A stretch of DNA of 26,160 nucleotides from CAUZEO01 sp963578625 (lineage in GTDB: Bacteria > Verrucomicrobiota > Kiritimatiellia > SLOV01): assembly GCA_963578625.1 (NCBI GenBank), contig CAUZEO010000030.1, positions 1 through 26,160 on the forward strand, read 5' to 3'. The notes under the pieces are model-generated. The model had not been told where the DNA came from. It did not search any database and saw nothing but the letters and a program-made list of their open reading frames with translations. This document shows, piece after piece, positions 15,856-23,174 of this stretch (the stretch's first letter is position 1; each line of letters starts with the position of its first letter). Both the position numbers and the translations under genes were made by a program.

Positions 15856-16951
15856 GGGGTTTCAGGAATTCAATCCGGTTTCCAAAATCATTCAGACGGA
15901 CGTCGTACAGTTTCAGCACCTCGTTCCCAAGAAGCACAAAATCCGGGTTGCTTTTCCCTCCGTCTATGCTCCCTACGTAACAACTCAAGTTTGCGATCGT
16001 GAACCCGTCCACTTGCATCGTACCCGCCGCAACCGGCCGGAACCTCGCGGGGAGCGAGGACCGGAGTGCGCCGTGAACCAGTGGCGGAACGTCTAATTCC
16101 GGGAGCGAAAACTCCTTCGCGAGTTGCTCGGGAACCCATAGCCCGAACGACCCGCCGGAGTCGAACGCGACCTGAACCTCCGCTTGTCCGTTGATTCGCG
16201 CATCAAAGACCGACACCCCCATCTCCTGCCGCCGCAAGTTGGCCGAAGCATGAACCGTCCGGTCGTCCTGCCCCTCGTCAATCGGATCGGCCTGCAGCGA
16301 GTAGGTCCTGGTCAGGTAGGAGAGGGTGACGGAACCGAACCGCCTGAGCAGATCCTCGCCCAGCAGTACATCCGTTTTGCCGACTGCGTTAAAGGGCCCG
16401 TACGGCAGCCCGGGGATCCGGTTCAGGATGGTGAATGGCACCCGGCGGGTTGGATTCCCCCCGAACTCCACGCTTTCGGCCAGCCCGAGAACAGCTCTCC
16501 TGGTGCCCGAAAAAGTAAGGGTCTGAAAGCTGATCATGGGTTGTCCGAGCGGAATGATCCCACCGGCGAGTACTGTGGTCATACCTGCGAGTGACATCGA
16601 GGATCCGGTATCGATGAGGGCCGGTACAAGATGCCCGTTAACGGCTACTTCCAGGATAGGCAACGGGCCGGCACGCGGTGAAACTTCGAGAAAACGCCCA
16701 TTTGCCCTAAAGTCGGGCTCGAATTTGTAGAACCCCCGCAGTTCTAAGAAATCATGCTTATTGGTGGATACCTCCAGCCCGAATCCGGCTGGATCCATGG
16801 ACAGCGCCGCAAGACTACGAAACTGCCGGCGCGACAAATCGATCCGGCCCCGCGGCACCGTTGAGCAGCCAACCAGGAGGCAGATGGTCGCCAGAATCGC
16901 CTGCATACAAATGGTACGACCGCCTCCTTTTCGACGTTTGTTCATGGGCAT
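15842..16951 (-). CDS. Lipoprotein with two retropepsin-like aspartyl protease domains
   Basis: A 369-residue protein from ATG 16951 (a second ATG at 16945 is equally possible). An N-terminal lipobox, CLLVGC (Cys29), predicts lipid anchoring on the periplasmic side. Domain one carries ALIDTGSSMSL (Asp114-Thr-Gly-Ser) and ends with DVLLGEDLLRRFG. Domain two carries VAFDSGGSFGLW (Asp264-Ser-Gly) and ends with FVLLGNEVLKLYDVRLN. The D-T/S-G plus hydrophobic-L-G pairing is that of retropepsin-like aspartyl proteases. Two copies in one chain could form an intramolecular dimer as in pepsin. Substrate unknown. Its 3' end overlaps frr, and mutY lies just upstream on the same strand (16-bp gap), so they may be co-transcribed. 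Confidence 0.75.
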   Translation of the reverse strand: MPMNKRRKGGGRTICMQAILATICLLVGCSTVPRGRIDLSRRQFRSLAALSMDPAGFGLEVSTNKHDFLELRGFYKFEPDFRANGRFLEVSPRAGPLPILEVAVNGHLVPALIDTGSSMSLAGMTTVLAGGIIPLGQPMISFQTLTFSGTRRAVLGLAESVEFGGNPTRRVPFTILNRIPGLPYGPFNAVGKTDVLLGEDLLRRFGSVTLSYLTRTYSLQADPIDEGQDDRTVHASANLRRQEMGVSVFDARINGQAEVQVAFDSGGSFGLWVPEQLAKEFSLPELDVPPLVHGALRSSLPARFRPVAAGTMQVDGFTIANLSCYVGSIDGGKSNPDFVLLGNEVLKLYDVRLNDFGNRIEFLKPLTLP

Positions 16952-16967
16952 GGATCTTCCGCGGAAA

Positions 16968-18134
16968 TCAGAAGGAAGGGAAATCCGAACGCTTCAATTG
17001 TCTCAGAATTTTTTGGTCGGCTATCGGCAACGGAAAGGTCTCGATATCCTTCACGGATACCCACTTGTAATCGCTTGCCTCGATCGCGCGCGGTCGACCT
17101 CGTTCAATGCGGACCCAGTACGCATGTAAATCCATGGTGAAGTGAGTAAAGGCGTGCCGCACGGTGACCAGGAGGGGTCCGACTCGCACGTGAATCCCCA
17201 GCTCCTCCAACAATTCCCGTCGAATGCAGGCAGGCAGGCTTTCCCCATCCTCCTGACCCCCACCCGGAAACTCCCAAAGGCCGCCAAGCATCGCGTGATC
17301 GGGTCGACGTGCAAGGAGGACGTTCCGGGCTCGGTTGATTATGATGCCGGCGCCGACATGACGATGTGGAATCGGCCGGCGTCTGATTTTCACTGGAAAC
17401 TTCTCGGGATCCTGATGTTTTCCTGCCTCGCAAACATTCCTCAACGGGCAAGCATGGCAGGCAGGAGCCTTCGGGGTGCAGACCGTTGCGCCCAGCTCCA
17501 TCATGGCCTCGTTGACCTCGCCGGCTCGCCCCGGCACAAGGTGCTGATCCGCCCAGGACTGAAGTCGGCGGCGCGACGCGACGCTTGCAGGGTCTCCCTT
17601 GAAACGGTGGAGCCGGCTGATGACGCGGATGACATTACCATCAAGCGCGGCCACATTGAGTCCGAACACCAGGCTGCCGACGGCCGCCGCGGTGTAGGGT
17701 CCAATTCCCGGCAGATTGTTCAGTTCGTCAAAAGTCCCGGGAAAACGCCCGTTGTAATCACGATTGATTATTTTCGCGGTTTTATGGGCATTTCTTGCCC
17801 GGGCGTAATATCCCAGTCCCTCCCATGCCTTCATCACGTCCCGCTGCGGCGCCTCGGCCAGGGTCTTCAGGCTGGGAAAGGACTTCATCCACCGGCGGTA
17901 ATAGTCCTGGACCGTTTCTACTCGTGTTTGCTGAAGCATTAATTCCGAAATCCAGACGCGATACGCGGTTCTTTGTTTTCGCCACGGCAGGTCACGCGCG
18001 TGCTCCAGAAACCAGGGCAGGAGCCGGCGTTCGACGGCAATGCGTAGCCGGGCAGCGGACGGTCCGCAGGCAACCGCGGTGATCGACCTGGAGCGGATCG
18101 GTGGGTAATTTGAGGCTGATTTCGTGGATCTCAT
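16968..18134 (-). CDS. mutY: A/G-specific adenine glycosylase MutY with C-terminal NUDIX domain
   Basis: A 388-residue protein from ATG 18134; the first 30 residues are not conserved. SELMLQQTRVETV holds the catalytic Glu64. LPGIGPYTAAAV is the helix-hairpin-helix, and ALDGNVIRV carries the catalytic Asp165. The iron-sulfur cluster has the MutY spacing C-x6-C-x2-C-x5-C (CTPKAPACHACPLRNVC). The C-terminus is the MutT-like 8-oxoG recognition domain (LLARRPDHAMLGGLWEFPG, RRELLEELGI). It removes adenine mispaired with 8-oxoguanine. Divergent from the TARI-repeat gene, it sits upstream of the aspartyl-protease lipoprotein. Confidence 0.95.
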   Translation of the reverse strand: MRSTKSASNYPPIRSRSITAVACGPSAARLRIAVERRLLPWFLEHARDLPWRKQRTAYRVWISELMLQQTRVETVQDYYRRWMKSFPSLKTLAEAPQRDVMKAWEGLGYYARARNAHKTAKIINRDYNGRFPGTFDELNNLPGIGPYTAAAVGSLVFGLNVAALDGNVIRVISRLHRFKGDPASVASRRRLQSWADQHLVPGRAGEVNEAMMELGATVCTPKAPACHACPLRNVCEAGKHQDPEKFPVKIRRRPIPHRHVGAGIIINRARNVLLARRPDHAMLGGLWEFPGGGQEDGESLPACIRRELLEELGIHVRVGPLLVTVRHAFTHFTMDLHAYWVRIERGRPRAIEASDYKWVSVKDIETFPLPIADQKILRQLKRSDFPSF

Positions 18135-18148
18135 TTCGAATGATCCTA

Positions 18149-18186
18149 GGAAAACGGCCCCGTTATGAAGGGCCAGGGTGTTTTCC
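18149..18186. repeat. Bulged inverted repeat in the mutY/TARI-gene divergent region
   Basis: GGAAAACGGCCC (18149-18160) pairs with GGGCC (18170-18174) and, after a 5-nt bulge, GTTTTCC (18180-18186), a 12-bp stem in two parts. No gene ends here, so it is not a terminator. It lies directly upstream of the TTGACC box and could be an operator or the mRNA leader of mutY. Confidence 0.4.
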
Positions 18187-18187
18187 T

Positions 18188-18216
18188 TTGACCCGATACC
18201 TGGTTCGGCTTACATT
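18188..18216 (+). promoter_or_regulatory. Candidate promoter of the TARI-repeat gene
   Basis: TTGACC (18188-18193), exactly 17 nt, TACATT (18211-18216). The ATG at 18244 follows with a GGGAG ribosome site at 18231-18235. The hexamers match sigma70 consensus at 5/6 and 4/6. Confidence 0.4.
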
Positions 18217-18243
18217 GTTCCTATACTCAATGGGAGTACCACG

Positions 18244-19476
18244 ATGGCAAAAGATAAGAAATCAGACGATAAGAACAATCCGGATGGCATTCAAAATGAT
18301 CCGCCTCCCCCAAAGCCCCGGGACGACGACGCCAGGATTGACCTGAGCGAGGCCGAGACCTCCGGACTCATTGGGCAGCCGACCGGCTCAAACCTGCCTG
18401 GGGATACGGCCCGAATCGATTTGCCCACCCCCGGCGGCCCGGGGGAGAAAGTCGTGGAGTCCGGCACCGAGCGGATTGAAGACGTCGAATCGACTGCGCC
18501 GAAATCCCGAACCGCCCGGATCCAGCTCGAGAGCACACGGCCCAGCACAGAAACGCAACAGATTTCCGCCGAAGAAGCCAAAAGAAAAGAGACGTCCCGA
18601 ATCAATGTGGAGGATTCGCGCGGCCGCTCAGAATCTGCAGTACAACCGGTACGGGAGGTTCCCGAAAAGACCGTGATCCCGCCCCGGGAGCCGCCCGGCG
18701 ACAAGAAGAAGAGAAGCACGAAACGTGTCTCTGTGGGCGCCGATGACATCCAGGATACCGCCGCACCTGATCCTGGGAAACGGGATACCGAGGAAATTGC
18801 CGCCGTCGTCGACCAGACCGGATCCGAGAAAGAGACAGTGCGCGTAGAGGTTGACGAAGAGGTCACCAAAAGTGAAACCGCAAAGATAGTAAACGAGGAG
18901 AAGCCGGTGCCCAAGCCATCCGGAACCGCCAGAATTAAAGTCGAGGAAGCCGAACCGGCCGGCGACGTCTTCAGTAGACCTCAAGTTACGGTCGAGGAGA
19001 AAGAAGGCCCGTCAACACTTTCGAGAAAGCCGGTGTCGGCGCCGTCGGATGAAAACAGGGCGCCCTCCGACACGGACCAAGCGAAACGCGAACTGGCAAA
19101 GGCGGAGACCGATCAGATTCCGGGCGCTGAACCCGCCACCGCTCCCCAACCGGAGTCCGCCGGAGAATTACCGGCTCAAAGCAAAACTGCCCGGATCGAC
19201 GTTCCAGCGGAAACAGTCAGCTCGGCCGGCGGTCGACCGAAGACCATCAAGATCAAGCGGGCTGAACGTCCCGACAGCACATTGTCCGGTGGCGGGAGAC
19301 CGAGAATTGAGAAAAGTCAACGACCGGTAGTTAGTGAGCAGGGTGAGATAGGGAACCTCTACACGATTTTGGCCGCCATCGCGGTCATCGCATCCCTTGT
19401 CCTTGTATACGCTCTCGCGGCCCAGACGGTTGCAGTCGGGATGAAGCTTCCCTTCCCGGGCACGATTGGGGGGTGA
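18244..19476 (+). CDS. Repetitive disordered protein with TARI-type motifs and a C-terminal transmembrane anchor
   Basis: A 410-residue protein from ATG 18244, preceded by GGGAG. It is highly charged and low in hydrophobics up to a single transmembrane helix at about 372-394 (YTILAAIAVIASLVLVYALA), leaving about 16 residues beyond. Throughout the soluble part a hexapeptide of form [TD]-x-[RK]-[IV]-x-[LV] recurs: DARIDL (29), TARIDL (55), TARIQL (90), TSRINV (117), TKRVSV (159), TVRVEV (198). Further copies are TAKIVN (212), TARIKV (228), TARIDV (315) and TIKIKR (334). Between them lie acidic, proline-rich spacers. The function is unknown; the repeated Thr/Ser next to Arg could be binding or phosphorylation sites, which is speculation. 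trxA follows in the same direction. Confidence 0.75.
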   Translation: MAKDKKSDDKNNPDGIQNDPPPPKPRDDDARIDLSEAETSGLIGQPTGSNLPGDTARIDLPTPGGPGEKVVESGTERIEDVESTAPKSRTARIQLESTRPSTETQQISAEEAKRKETSRINVEDSRGRSESAVQPVREVPEKTVIPPREPPGDKKKRSTKRVSVGADDIQDTAAPDPGKRDTEEIAAVVDQTGSEKETVRVEVDEEVTKSETAKIVNEEKPVPKPSGTARIKVEEAEPAGDVFSRPQVTVEEKEGPSTLSRKPVSAPSDENRAPSDTDQAKRELAKAETDQIPGAEPATAPQPESAGELPAQSKTARIDVPAETVSSAGGRPKTIKIKRAERPDSTLSGGGRPRIEKSQRPVVSEQGEIGNLYTILAAIAVIASLVLVYALAAQTVAVGMKLPFPGTIGG

Positions 19477-19538
19477 CGGACGGCTTTCTCGCCCGTAATG
19501 TCCAATTTTAGTACACAACCAAATCAGGAGAATACTGC

Positions 19539-19871
19539 GTGGCACACGAAAGCATAGTGACCATTTCGGACGGCAATTGGGAAACCGAGGTCATAAATTC
19601 GGAAGTTCCCGTCCTCGTGGATTTCTGGGCGGAGTGGTGCGGCCCATGCCGCGCGATCGCGCCGATCCTTGATGAAATGGCTGGAGAATTGGAAGGAAGG
19701 CTTAAGATCGCAAAAGTCGATGTTGATGCGAACAACGAGCTCGCAAAAGAGTTCGGGGTACGATCCATCCCTCTGCTCTTATTGTTCAAGGGTGGCGAGA
19801 TAGCCGAAACCATGCTCGGCGCGCAGAGCAAGACCAAGCTGATGGGCTCGATAGATCCTCACATCAGCTGA
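19539..19871 (+). CDS. trxA: Thioredoxin
   Basis: A 110-residue thioredoxin from GTG 19539, preceded by AGGAG (19526-19530). The active site is FWAEWCGPCRAIAPI and the cis-proline loop is RSIPLLLLF. The length and lack of a signal peptide indicate the cytoplasmic general dithiol reductant. A 62-nt gap separates it from the TARI-repeat gene upstream. Its stop lies 5 nt from the convergent rph stop. Confidence 0.95.
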   Translation: MAHESIVTISDGNWETEVINSEVPVLVDFWAEWCGPCRAIAPILDEMAGELEGRLKIAKVDVDANNELAKEFGVRSIPLLLLFKGGEIAETMLGAQSKTKLMGSIDPHIS

Positions 19872-19876
19872 CGAGT

Positions 19877-20635
19877 TTACTCCTTGCCCGCCAACAATGT
19901 TTCCTGAAGCACCGTTAGTTCCTTGATTCCGGATGCGGCGAGATGCTGCATTTTATCGAGTGCTGCCTTGGAAAAAGGCTCCGTTTCGGCAGTGCCCTGG
20001 ATTTCCACGAATTTGCCGTCGGCGGTCATCACCACGTTCATGTCGACCTCCGCCGCGACGTCCTCTACGTAGCACAGATCGAGCAGGGGCTTGCCGTCCA
20101 CAACTCCGACGCTGATGGCTGCCACCGATTCCCGAACCGGATCCCGATCCAGTCGCCCGTCATGGAGAAGCTGGTTCACGGCAAGCCGCATCGCGACATA
20201 GGCGCCGGTGATGGAAGCGGTGCGGGTCCCCCCGTCCGCCTGCAGAACATCGCAATCGAGCCAGATGGTATGGCGTCCCAACGCGACCATGTCGACCACC
20301 GCCCGGAGAGACCTGCCGATCAGTCGCTGGATCTCCATCGTGCGTCCTCCGACTTTCCCGGCAGTCGACTCGCGACGTGACCGCTCCGAGGTCGAGTACG
20401 GTAACATGCTGTATTCCGCGGTGATCCAGCCGCCCTCGACACCCTGCGCGCGCATCCACCGCGGGACATCATCGTCCACACTCGCGGCGCAGATGACCTG
20501 TGTATTCCCCATCGAAATCAACACGGAACCAGGACAGGAACTGGCGATGCCCTCGCGAAACGATACCGCCCGGAGTTCGTCCTCCGCACGCCCGTCACTG
20601 CGCAAACTTTCTTCACTTTTCTCTTCGTTCACCAT
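19877..20635 (-). CDS. rph: Ribonuclease PH
   Basis: A 252-residue protein starting at ATG 20635, chosen because AGGAGG lies seven bases upstream; the frame runs open to 20785, but those 50 codons are not conserved. The typical blocks are RSDGRAEDELR, VSFREGIASSCPGSVLISMGNTQVICAASV and GWITAEYSMLPYST. Further blocks are RESTAGKVGGRTMEIQRLIG and DCDVLQADGGTRTASITGAY. It trims the 3' end of tRNA precursors by phosphorolysis and forms a hexameric ring. It is convergent with trxA. Confidence 0.95.
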   Translation of the reverse strand: MVNEEKSEESLRSDGRAEDELRAVSFREGIASSCPGSVLISMGNTQVICAASVDDDVPRWMRAQGVEGGWITAEYSMLPYSTSERSRRESTAGKVGGRTMEIQRLIGRSLRAVVDMVALGRHTIWLDCDVLQADGGTRTASITGAYVAMRLAVNQLLHDGRLDRDPVRESVAAISVGVVDGKPLLDLCYVEDVAAEVDMNVVMTADGKFVEIQGTAETEPFSKAALDKMQHLAASGIKELTVLQETLLAGKE

Positions 20636-20847
20636 AAAGCCTCCTTGCTTGTCTCCATACTGTTTACTCCGGCCATAGGGCGACAACAAAGTAGCCGAAT
20701 CAGACCCTGTTCTGACGAAGAGCGCCCGCTTCGCCTTGAACCTTCCGCAGTTCACCACCCAGCCGGCGGATCGATCACGCCACACGGGATAGCGACTTTC
20801 GGCGGCATAGTGTATTCAAATCAGCAGCTACTTGATAGGAATTCAGC

Positions 20848-21444
20848 ATGAACGACAACTTGAAACTCGATGCCCAGCTACGCTTCGCACTCGAAATCGA
20901 TCGTCTGAAAGAAGTGTACCGGCAAACCCGGCTTTTGAACACGAACCGACGAGAGAATTCCGCGGAACATTCATGGCACCTGGCGGTACTCACCATGGTG
21001 CTGCGTGACTACTCGGAACCCGGGATCGACAGCCTCCGAGTCCTTCACATGGTGTTAGTACATGACATCGTGGAAATCGATGCCGGCGATACCTATTGTT
21101 ACGATGAGATTGCGGTTCGGGATCAGAAGGTTCGTGAGCAGGAAGCGGCGACCAGGATTTTCGGCATTTTGCCGGACGGCCAGGCGAGAGAATTCCGGGA
21201 GTTGTGGGACGAGTTCGAGTGCCGGGAGACTCCTGAAGCGAAGTTTGCGCATGCACTCGATCGCCTGCAGCCTCTGCTCCACAACTACCACACGCAGGGA
21301 AAATCATGGCTGAAGCATGGGGTCCGCGTTGACCAGGTATTGGACCGTAATCGGGTAATCAAAGACGGATCCGAACGGCTCTGGCGCGAAGCGGAAAGGA
21401 TGATCAACGACGCAACGGGAAAAGGGTGGCTGGCCCGGGAATGA
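20848..21444 (+). CDS. HD-domain phosphohydrolase (YfbR-like 5'-nucleotidase family)
   Basis: A 198-residue protein from ATG 20848. Metal-binding HD motifs are in order: NSAEHSWHLAVL (His41), VHDIVEIDAGD (His72, Asp73) and FAHALDRLQPLL (distal Asp). This matches the HD_3/YfbR class that dephosphorylates deoxyribonucleoside monophosphates. No signal peptide or transmembrane segment. Its stop codon (21442-21444) abuts the convergent membrane-protein gene at 21445. Confidence 0.88.
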   Translation: MNDNLKLDAQLRFALEIDRLKEVYRQTRLLNTNRRENSAEHSWHLAVLTMVLRDYSEPGIDSLRVLHMVLVHDIVEIDAGDTYCYDEIAVRDQKVREQEAATRIFGILPDGQAREFRELWDEFECRETPEAKFAHALDRLQPLLHNYHTQGKSWLKHGVRVDQVLDRNRVIKDGSERLWREAERMINDATGKGWLARE

Positions 21445-22057
21445 CTACGTAGATTCCCCGATTCGGAGAAATTTTCGAGTGTCCTCAAACTCGAGGATGA
21501 CGCCGTCCTGGCTCACTTCAATGAGCCTGGCGCCCTCGACTCTCTGGTTCACGTAAACCAGCTTGCCGTTCAGAATTGCGGTCATATCGCCTTCCTTGTT
21601 GCCCGCCACCATGCCGGACAGCATGATCATCGGCCACTCCACATTTTCGGCCGAGAGTGCACTGAGCAAAGACAGTGATTGATTTTCGTCGGCCGATTGC
21701 CAGTCGCCATTTTTATCAAAGAAACCGTCTTCATAACTCTCTTCAGAACCGGCCTGGTTATTCGCGGAGTCATCGTCGCTCCAATTCTTGAAAATCCAGA
21801 ATCCGAGGGCGCACGTATTGATGATGATGGTGATGGCCATGACTTTTACGAGAACTTTCCCCAAGAACCCTGATTTGGGGGCCGGGGCCATGGCCGGGGC
21901 CAGCGGTTCCACCTCCTGCCGCCGCAGGCGACGCTCCGCCCCCGGCAGCTCAAACCGGACCCAGCTTCGCTCAGCCCCCGGCGGCGCTGGAGGAATCGGG
22001 GGGGGGGGCCGCGTCTTTGACCGGAGGTCCGCTATTCTGCAATTTAAGCCCGCTCAA
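21445..22057 (-). pseudogene. Frame-interrupted single-pass membrane protein (GspB/GspC-like C-terminus); break in an 11-nt C tract
   Basis: The uninterrupted part runs from about 21912 to 21445. It has a transmembrane helix (VLVKVMAITIIINTCALGFWIF) and a periplasmic C-terminal domain (MTAILNGKLVYVNQRVEGAR then GVILEFEDTRKFLRIGE). This resembles the small beta domain of GspB/GspC-like secretion proteins. The same frame continues upstream as a proline-rich, then Arg-rich, cytoplasmic segment. The best start, TTG 22057 with AGGAG seven bases before it, opens as MSGLKLQNSGPPVKDAAPPP in the other phase. The two join exactly at a run of 11 C on the coding strand (21998-22008). One C fewer would give a 203-residue protein; as read, the product stops at TGA after SSSAAGG. 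A slippery contingency tract, or a sequence error, is the likely cause. Confidence 0.65.
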
Positions 22058-22201
22058 TACTTCACTCCTGGCCAACTCTCCGCAGTTTGAATGGTTTACC
22101 GCGGAAAATGCCTTATCCGAAAGGAGAGAAAGCTAAACCTGTGCCATACTTGCGTGGCTGAAAATGCGTGTGCGAATCGGAATTCCCGGATTACAATACA
22201 A

Positions 22202-23062
22202 ATGATGAAGGTGGGGAAATGTCTGTCGGATAATTCCGGCTTCGGGCTGGACGGGTTTCGTCAATGGGGACGGTGGGTCCCGATCGTTTTGCTGGTGGGC
22301 GCGCTATCCTGCACACGCAGGTCGGAACCCGACACGGAACCGTCGACGAAACCGGCCGTTACTCAGGATCGGGAATCAGCTCCGCCTGAATCACCGCCGC
22401 TCGCGGAGACTCCGGAAAGGGAGACAGATTGGATCGCCCGGTATCGCGAGCACTACCAATGGTATGAAAAGGAGTTCGTTCCGCCCGCACTACTCGAAGC
22501 GATCGAACTCTCGTTTCGAAGCGGAAAACCGATTTCCGGGACTCTCGTTGCGCTGGAGCCGGATCATATCGTGCTCGGGGTGACTTCGGGCGAAATTGAG
22601 TATCCCCGGGTCATGCTGTCCGCTGAAAGCCTTTCCAGGCTCTACGCCGAGCAGTACGCGCAACATCTCGCAGTTGAAGCGGTACAACGCGAGCAACGGA
22701 AGGAGAAGGAGAAACGGAAGCCACTACCCGCGAAGATCGTGAAAACCAAGGAGCCGACCGAAAAGAAAATTTGGCGCGAAATCGAATCGCCGGCTGCGAA
22801 CCTGGCCGGGCCACCTGAGAACGATCCCATGGACGGCTCCGTCCAACAAGTAAAAGAGTACCTCAAACAAACGGTGCGGGATCCTGCATCGCTAAAATTT
22901 CTCTCCTGGTCCGACGTCATCAAAGGTGAGAAAGACTACCGGGTCGTCTGTACATACCGGGCGCAGGCGGGCAAATTCGGGTTAGTGACTGAAAAAAAGG
23001 TCTTCTTCATGGACCAATACGGGCGGATTACAGCGGTTTCCGCCGTACGACAAAATCTTTGA
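22202..23062 (+). CDS. Predicted lipoprotein with a C-terminal conserved small domain
   Basis: A 286-residue protein; ATG 22202 is preferred, with 22205 an alternative. The frame is open to 22091, but those codons look random and no strong SD precedes any start. VPIVLLVGALSC gives an imperfect lipobox with Cys37. The mature protein has a Pro/Glu-rich linker, a domain around ALLEAIELSFRSGKPISGTL, and a highly charged Lys/Glu coil (REQRKEKEKRKPLPAK). It ends with a globular tail (VQQVKEYLKQTVRDPASLKF, then YRVVCTYRAQAGKFGLV). I recall the tail as a widespread small domain in bacterial lipoproteins, without known function. It is the first of three same-strand genes. Confidence 0.65.
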   Translation: MMKVGKCLSDNSGFGLDGFRQWGRWVPIVLLVGALSCTRRSEPDTEPSTKPAVTQDRESAPPESPPLAETPERETDWIARYREHYQWYEKEFVPPALLEAIELSFRSGKPISGTLVALEPDHIVLGVTSGEIEYPRVMLSAESLSRLYAEQYAQHLAVEAVQREQRKEKEKRKPLPAKIVKTKEPTEKKIWREIESPAANLAGPPENDPMDGSVQQVKEYLKQTVRDPASLKFLSWSDVIKGEKDYRVVCTYRAQAGKFGLVTEKKVFFMDQYGRITAVSAVRQNL

Positions 23063-23109
23063 ATAAATTCACGCGGTGGAGAAATTCTCAACCCCGAAGT
23101 AGTTTAGGC

Positions 23110-23139
23110 TTCAAATTCCATGAGGTCTTGTGCTAGAAT
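23110..23139 (+). promoter_or_regulatory. Candidate extended -10 promoter of the cyclase gene
   Basis: TTCAAA (23110-23115), 18 nt, TAGAAT (23134-23139) with an upstream TGC (extended -10). It lies about 36 bp before the ATG at 23175. Weak -35 match; judged by eye only. Confidence 0.3.
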
Positions 23140-23174
23140 GCGCCGTTGGTGGCCTGAAGAGGCAGCTATCAAAC

